NCBI GenBank assembly: GCA_030145945.1
Contig: JASLDK010000294.1
Span: 1 to 5,087, forward strand
Origin: Nocardioides sp.
GTDB taxonomy: Bacteria; Actinomycetota; Actinomycetes; Propionibacteriales; Nocardioidaceae
DNA: 5,087 bases
Direction: 5' to 3'
Shown: piece by piece, positions 1-3,070 of the stretch
Layout of the letters: each line of letters starts with the position of its first letter
How positions within the stretch are numbered: the first letter of the stretch is position 1
The notes under the pieces: generated by a model
Databases searched by the model: none
What the model was told of the DNA's origin: nothing
What the model saw: the letters and a program-made list of their open reading frames with translations, nothing else
Program-made: the position numbers and the translations under genes

Positions 1-671
1 GCCTCGATCGGGTTGGCCTCGTGGTTGGGGAAGGTGCCGTCGAGGTCGAAGTAGAGCGGCACCATCTCGACCTGGTCGGCGAGCCGGTCGAACACGGCCG
101 GCGCGGTGTGCCCGGCCATTCCGTTGCCCGCGTCCACGACCACCTTGAGCCGACGTCCGGAGACGGGCGCCAGCGAGAGGAGGTGGTCGGCGTACGCGTC
201 GAGCACGTCGTGATGCCCGATCGTCCCGACGCGCTCGCCCGCCACGGGCGTGCCGGCAGCGACCCGGTCACGGATCGCGGCCAGACCGGTCTCGGAGCCG
301 ACGGGCTGCGCGAGCTCACGGCACATCTTGATTCCGTTGTACTGCGCGGGATTGTGGCTCGCCGTGAACATCGCACCGGGCAGGTTGAGATGTCCGGAGG
401 CGAAGTAGAGCTGGTCGGTGGAGGCCAGACCGATCATGGTCACGTCTGCACCCGCCGCCGTCGCGCCCTCCGCGAAGGCCCCTGCCAGCGCCGGAGAACT
501 CGGCCGCATGTCGTAGCCGATCACCAACGCATCGACATCGAGCACCTCGACGTACGCCGCTCCCGTGGCGCGAGCCAGGTCCTCGTTCAACTGCACGCCG
601 ACGATGCCGCGCACGTCGTACGCCTTGAAGATCTGGTCGAGGTTGTGCGGAGAGGTGGTCGCTTCGGCCAT
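1..671 (-). CDS. manB: Phosphomannomutase/phosphoglucomutase, N-terminal part (cut by left edge)
   Basis: Alpha-D-phosphohexomutase family enzyme, cytoplasmic, expected to interconvert mannose-6-phosphate and mannose-1-phosphate (possibly also glucose phosphates), feeding GDP-mannose for envelope mannosylation. The frame opens at ATG 671-669 and runs off the window after 223 codons; full-length relatives are about 450 residues, so roughly half is visible. Seen: N-terminal IFKAYDVRG (residues 14-22), GYDMRPSS (52-59), the phosphoserine loop TASHNP with the catalytic serine at residue 105, VVDAGNGMAG (178-187) opening the second domain, and DLDGTFPNHEANPIE (209-223). The metal-binding DGDxDR loop that normally follows lies beyond the edge. 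It sits 38 nt downstream of the DUF3499 stop on the same strand, so co-transcription is possible, but it also has its own -10-like hexamer. Family assignment is firm; mannose versus glucose preference cannot be decided from this part. The symbol follows the usual name in this neighbourhood (pmmA in mycobacteria). Confidence 0.95.
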   Translation of the reverse strand, partial: MAEATTSPHNLDQIFKAYDVRGIVGVQLNEDLARATGAAYVEVLDVDALVIGYDMRPSSPALAGAFAEGATAAGADVTMIGLASTDQLYFASGHLNLPGAMFTASHNPAQYNGIKMCRELAQPVGSETGLAAIRDRVAAGTPVAGERVGTIGHHDVLDAYADHLLSLAPVSGRRLKVVVDAGNGMAGHTAPAVFDRLADQVEMVPLYFDLDGTFPNHEANPIE

Positions 672-678
672 GCCGTCG

Positions 679-684
679 ACCCTA
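679..684 (-). promoter_or_regulatory. Candidate -10 element of a leaderless manB promoter
   Basis: Read on the minus strand, TAGGGT is followed by exactly 7 nt (CGACGGC) and then the ATG at 671. This is the spacing that puts the transcription start on the first base of the start codon, common in actinobacteria. I see no convincing -35 at the normal distance; a CTGACA at 713-708 is 23 nt upstream, which is too far. Alternative: the AGGG inside the hexamer (683-680) could be a weak Shine-Dalgarno sequence in a read-through transcript from the DUF3499 gene. Confidence 0.45.
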
Positions 685-709
685 TCGCTGCCGCGACCAG
701 GAACGGTTG

Positions 710-1084
710 TCAGTCCTTGAGCATGCGGAGGTGGCCCTTGCGGGCGACTTCCCGGCCCGGCTCCCGAGGACCCTCCTCAGGGTCGCGACGGATCGGGCGA
801 GCCGCTTCACGCACAGCGTCGGCGAGGGCAAGGAGGTCGTCGTTGCTCGGCCCCTGGTCCTGGCTGCCGAGCGCGAGCCGCAGCACTTCCCAACCCCGTG
901 GAGCGGACAGGCGCTCACTGTGCACGTCGCACAGGTCGTAGGCGTGCGGTTCGGCATAGGTGGCCAGCGGTCCCAGGACCGCGGTCGAGTCGGCATAGAC
1001 ATAGGTGAGGGTGGCGACCGCGCGCCGACCGCAGGCCGTGCGCGAACAGGTCCGCAGACTCTGCTGGGCGGGGGTCACACTCAC
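710..1084 (-). CDS. DUF3499 family protein, putative small metal-binding protein
   Basis: Small actinobacterial protein of unknown function, predicted cytoplasmic, 124 residues from the chosen GTG at 1084. The core CSRTAC (Cys13, Cys18), then AVATLTYVYADSTAVLGPLA (22-41), then YDLCDVHSERLSAPRGWEV (49-67, with Cys52 and His55) is the DUF3499 signature. The C-x4-C plus C-x2-H arrangement looks like a single zinc-binding site; that is inference. The C-terminal third (from about residue 95) is charged and probably disordered. Start choice: GTG codons occur at 1105, 1084 and 1078. The 1084 start has a TAnnnT hexamer 7 nt upstream, whereas the longest version would contain that element and has no ribosome binding site. 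A start at 1078 would remove only two residues. It lies upstream of manB on the same strand and is divergent from the Zincin_1-type gene, an order I recall as conserved across actinobacteria. No function should be assigned. Confidence 0.88.
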   Translation of the reverse strand: MSVTPAQQSLRTCSRTACGRRAVATLTYVYADSTAVLGPLATYAEPHAYDLCDVHSERLSAPRGWEVLRLALGSQDQGPSNDDLLALADAVREAARPIRRDPEEGPREPGREVARKGHLRMLKD

Positions 1085-1091
1085 GGCGCTG

Positions 1092-1097
1092 ACGCTA
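1092..1097 (-). promoter_or_regulatory. Candidate -10 element of a leaderless DUF3499 promoter
   Basis: On the minus strand TAGCGT is followed by 7 nt (CAGCGCC) and the GTG at 1084. No Shine-Dalgarno-like sequence lies close to this GTG: the nearest GGGCGG ends 13 nt upstream. A leaderless message is therefore the simpler reading. No recognisable -35 is seen. The same spacing at two neighbouring genes adds support. Confidence 0.45.
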
Positions 1098-1101
1098 CCG
1101 C

Positions 1102-1120
1102 CCACCCGGCCGCATGGTGG
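1102..1120. promoter_or_regulatory. Candidate operator: inverted repeat CCACC-N9-GGTGG
   Basis: Perfect 5-bp arms CCACC (1102-1106) and GGTGG (1116-1120) around a 9-nt centre. They lie almost midway between the two divergent -10-like hexamers (1092-1097 and 1122-1127). A bound dimer here would cover the upstream region of both promoters. The arms are short, and in DNA this rich in G and C such repeats arise by chance, so this is only a candidate. Confidence 0.22.
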
Positions 1121-1121
1121 A

Positions 1122-1127
1122 TAGGCT
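1122..1127 (+). promoter_or_regulatory. Candidate -10 element of a leaderless promoter for the Zincin_1-type gene
   Basis: TAGGCT is followed by 7 nt (CGCGGGC) and the ATG at 1135. The 18 nt GATAGGCTCGCGGGCATG match the corresponding manB stretch (GATAGGGTCGACGGCATG) at 15 of 18 positions. No -35 match is visible at 1099-1104. This site decides the start, because the in-frame ATG at 1114 would place the hexamer inside the coding region. Confidence 0.5.
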
Positions 1128-1134
1128 CGCGGGC

Positions 1135-1617
1135 ATGGACCAGGCGATGGCGGCGGATCAGCCCGAAGGACAGGGATTGGTGCCCCGCCGCCGGCGGGAC
1201 CGTCGGGGACGAGGCATGAGGGGGCCGGCCGTGCTCCCGCTGGACGTCCGCGGCCACCGCCCGCCCGTGCCCCGCGCTCCGCGCGAGGTCTTCGACAGGA
1301 TCATGCTCGACGTGGTGACCGCCATCGACACCAAGTGGTCCGAGCACCTCGGTCTCCTCGAGTACGCCGTCGAGGAGACCCCGCACCTTCCAGACGACTG
1401 GGACTCGGGGCGGGTGCCGTTGTCCTCGCTGGTGCGGGGCTCGGGGAAGACACCTACTCGTCTGGTCGTGTTCCGACGACCACTCGAACACCGGGCCGCC
1501 GACCGCGCCGACCTCGAGGCCATCGTGCTCACCGTCGTGGTCGAGCAGATCGCCGAGCTCCTCGGCATCGAACCGAGCCAGGTCGACGAGCGCTACCCGT
1601 CCGACGACGAGGACTGA
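1135..1617 (+). CDS. Zincin_1 (DUF1025) family metallopeptidase-like protein lacking the HExxH motif
   Basis: 160 residues from ATG 1135, predicted cytoplasmic. It resembles the small proteins annotated as metallopeptidase family (Pfam PF06262) that sit beside DUF3499 and manB in actinobacteria. Layout: an arginine-rich start, PRRRRDRRGRGMRGP (17-31); a helical region around FDRIMLDVVTAIDTKW (53-68); the strand LEYAVEETP (75-83); a strand-turn with RLVVFRRPLEHRA (109-121); and the final helix LEAIVLTVVVEQIAELLGIEP (127-147). In canonical members this helix reads HEIAHHFGI; here the aligned residues are E137, Q138, I139, A140, E141, then LLGI. Both histidines and the catalytic glutamate are therefore replaced, and peptidase activity is not expected. 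The acidic tail ends in SDDED. Starts at 1114 and 1147 are also in frame; 1135 is preferred from the -10 spacing. The gene is divergent from DUF3499 and convergent with the DUF5719 gene. The family link is good; the role is unknown. Confidence 0.85.
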   Translation: MDQAMAADQPEGQGLVPRRRRDRRGRGMRGPAVLPLDVRGHRPPVPRAPREVFDRIMLDVVTAIDTKWSEHLGLLEYAVEETPHLPDDWDSGRVPLSSLVRGSGKTPTRLVVFRRPLEHRAADRADLEAIVLTVVVEQIAELLGIEPSQVDERYPSDDED

Positions 1618-1631
1618 ACCGAGGACTGGGT
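1608..1631 (+). repeat. Two tandem 12-nt units spanning a stop codon
   Basis: CGAGGACTGAAC (1608-1619) is followed directly by CGAGGACTGGGT (1620-1631), with the first nine bases identical. The TGA stop of the Zincin_1-type gene lies in the first copy, and the in-frame equivalent in the second is TGG. It looks like a small local duplication at the gene end and fills nearly all of the 13-bp convergent gap. Confidence 0.6.
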
Positions 1632-3070
1632 CAGGGCCGGACCGACGGGACCCGAGCTTGGGTCTCCAGCGGCCGGAGTCGCAGGGTGGCGAGGCCCTTG
1701 GGGACGGTGGTCCCCGGCATCACCACGACCCCACCGACAGCGGTGTTGCGCGGCTCCACGGTGATCAGGACGGCCGTCGCGGGAACAGCGAACGACGCTG
1801 CCCGGTCGGGGGCGACCTCGATCTGCTCCTCCCCCAACGACGACCCGTCGGCGGCGTACGACGTCACGTGCACGACGCCTGCCCGACGGGCGTCGCCGAG
1901 CACCAGTGTCTTGTCACCGGTCGGAAGCACCGCCGCGGTGGGTTCGCGCACGTCGACGACAGGAGCCAGCAGGACCAGGTCCCGGGCGCTGACCATTCTG
2001 GCCGAGGCGACCACCGGGGCGTCGGACTCGATGCGCAGACCCACGGCTCCGGCGCCTGCATCGCCGGCAAGGATCGGCGACAGTGCCACCGTCTGCAAGG
2101 CGTGCGGCCCGATGGTGATCTCCGCCGAGCCCGTCGGGGTGAAGGTCGATTCGGCCGTGACCAGACGCACCAAGGCCCGGACCTCGTTGTCGCCCGGGTT
2201 GGCGACGAACAACGTCGCGCCCTTGGCGCCGGACGGGATGCCGAGGATGAGGTTGTCGTCAGCGGGCGCGGCCTGGCTCGGCAGGAAGTCGGTCGTCACC
2301 CGACCCCGACCCAGCGGGTCCCGGGTCGTGCGGGCTGTCGCCGACACCCGGCCTCGGGTCACGATCAGGTGGGCGGCCGTGATCGTGCGGCGCGGGGCCA
2401 CCGAGGCGAGGTCGATCCGCTGCACCCCGTGACCGGGGACCTGCAGACCACGCAGGGCCGGCTCGTCGACCGGTCCGCTCTCGTCGAACAGGACCACGTC
2501 GAGGACCGCCTCCCCGACGTCGGGGTTGACCAGCTCGAGCGTGCTGGCATAGCGGGCCGAGGCTCCCAGTCCGACCAGCCACTCGTCGTACGCCGGACCC
2601 CGGCACTCGGGCACGGCGAGCCGGTCGCCGCGACCGGCGACGATCCCCGGTGCGGACGCACCCTCTCCCTGGAGGACGGTCGCCCCCGAGCTGCCCGGGA
2701 CGGCCAGGGTCGTGCCCTTGCCCGCCACCGCGGAGAGCGGAGCGGGCGCAGCCAGCTCGCTGGCTGCGACGTCGGAGGTGAGCACGGTGAGATCACCGCC
2801 CGGAACGCCTGGTCCCCGCCCCGCCCGGACGTCTCCCGGGGCATCGCCCGGGCCGGTCGGGCAAATCACGGTCGCGGTGGTCAGGCTCGACACGGTCGGG
2901 GGCTGATCGCCCAGTCGCGGGGTCTCCGGGTTGCCGATGAGACCGAGGCCCACGGCGACCACGGCCGGTAGGCCGATGGCGAGCGCGACCAGGACGTCGA
3001 CGCGACGGCCCTTCGCAGTGGCCGCGCGGCGGCCGCCCGAGGTGTGGGGGTGTGTGGACTGCTCAGTCAT
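1631..3070 (-). CDS. DUF5719 family membrane-anchored extracytoplasmic protein
   Basis: 479 residues from ATG 3070, chosen because a good ribosome binding site precedes it. A short basic cytoplasmic start (1-23, with GGRR and KGRR) leads into one hydrophobic segment at about 24-46. This is probably an uncleaved signal anchor; no lipobox is seen. The rest should lie outside the membrane and is rich in short beta-like strands, Gly, Pro and Ala. Family-like stretches are WLVGLGASARYASTLELVNP (164-183) and GATLFVANPGDNEVRALVRL (284-303), which begin two similar units, with a third, looser unit near 386-451. The only cysteines are Cys70 and Cys156, both predicted extracytoplasmic, so a disulfide is possible. 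It overlaps the upstream glycosyltransferase gene by 8 nt, so the two are probably co-expressed and may act together at the membrane. No catalytic motif is recognised; a scaffold, accessory or glycan-binding role is inference only. Confidence 0.85.
   Translation of the reverse strand: MTEQSTHPHTSGGRRAATAKGRRVDVLVALAIGLPAVVAVGLGLIGNPETPRLGDQPPTVSSLTTATVICPTGPGDAPGDVRAGRGPGVPGGDLTVLTSDVAASELAAPAPLSAVAGKGTTLAVPGSSGATVLQGEGASAPGIVAGRGDRLAVPECRGPAYDEWLVGLGASARYASTLELVNPDVGEAVLDVVLFDESGPVDEPALRGLQVPGHGVQRIDLASVAPRRTITAAHLIVTRGRVSATARTTRDPLGRGRVTTDFLPSQAAPADDNLILGIPSGAKGATLFVANPGDNEVRALVRLVTAESTFTPTGSAEITIGPHALQTVALSPILAGDAGAGAVGLRIESDAPVVASARMVSARDLVLLAPVVDVREPTAAVLPTGDKTLVLGDARRAGVVHVTSYAADGSSLGEEQIEVAPDRAASFAVPATAVLITVEPRNTAVGGVVVMPGTTVPKGLATLRLRPLETQARVPSVRP
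1647..1666 (+). terminator. Weak hairpin downstream of the Zincin_1-type gene
   Basis: GGGACCC (1647-1653) can pair with GGGTCTC (1660-1666) in the plus-strand RNA: seven pairs including one G-U, with a 6-nt loop. It starts 30 nt after the TGA at 1615-1617 and lies inside the 3' end of the convergent DUF5719 gene. No T-run follows, so it would not be a classical intrinsic terminator. On the minus strand the G-U becomes an A-C mismatch, making that hairpin weaker. GC-rich coding sequence gives many such stems by chance. Confidence 0.2.

Noticed and set aside
708..713. CTGACA on the minus strand as a -35 box for manB
   Set aside because: Spacing to TAGGGT is 23 nt, well outside the usual 16-19 nt, and it overlaps the DUF3499 stop codon.
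21..941. 306-codon plus-strand open frame
   Set aside because: It lies opposite manB and part of DUF3499, both of which have clear family motifs. Its composition is Arg/His/Gly-rich without any domain, typical of antisense frames in GC-rich DNA.
1085..1105. GTG at 1105 as start of the DUF3499 protein
   Set aside because: No ribosome binding site or suitable -10 before it. It would absorb the -10-like TAGCGT and much of the divergent promoter gap; the extra seven residues do not resemble the family.
1114..1134. Upstream ATG at 1114 as start of the Zincin_1-type protein
   Set aside because: It would put the TAGGCT hexamer inside the coding region and has no ribosome binding site. The ATG at 1135 sits at the leaderless spacing.
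1335..2432. 365-codon plus-strand open frame running through the Zincin_1-type gene end and the DUF5719 gene
   Set aside because: It overlaps two better supported genes in other frames, has no ribosome binding site I could support, and its translation is Arg/Thr/Ser-rich noise.
1658..2971. 437-codon plus-strand open frame opposite the DUF5719 gene
   Set aside because: No recognisable motif and low-complexity Arg/Gly/Asp content. The minus-strand frame has a signal anchor, ribosome binding site and family-like motifs.
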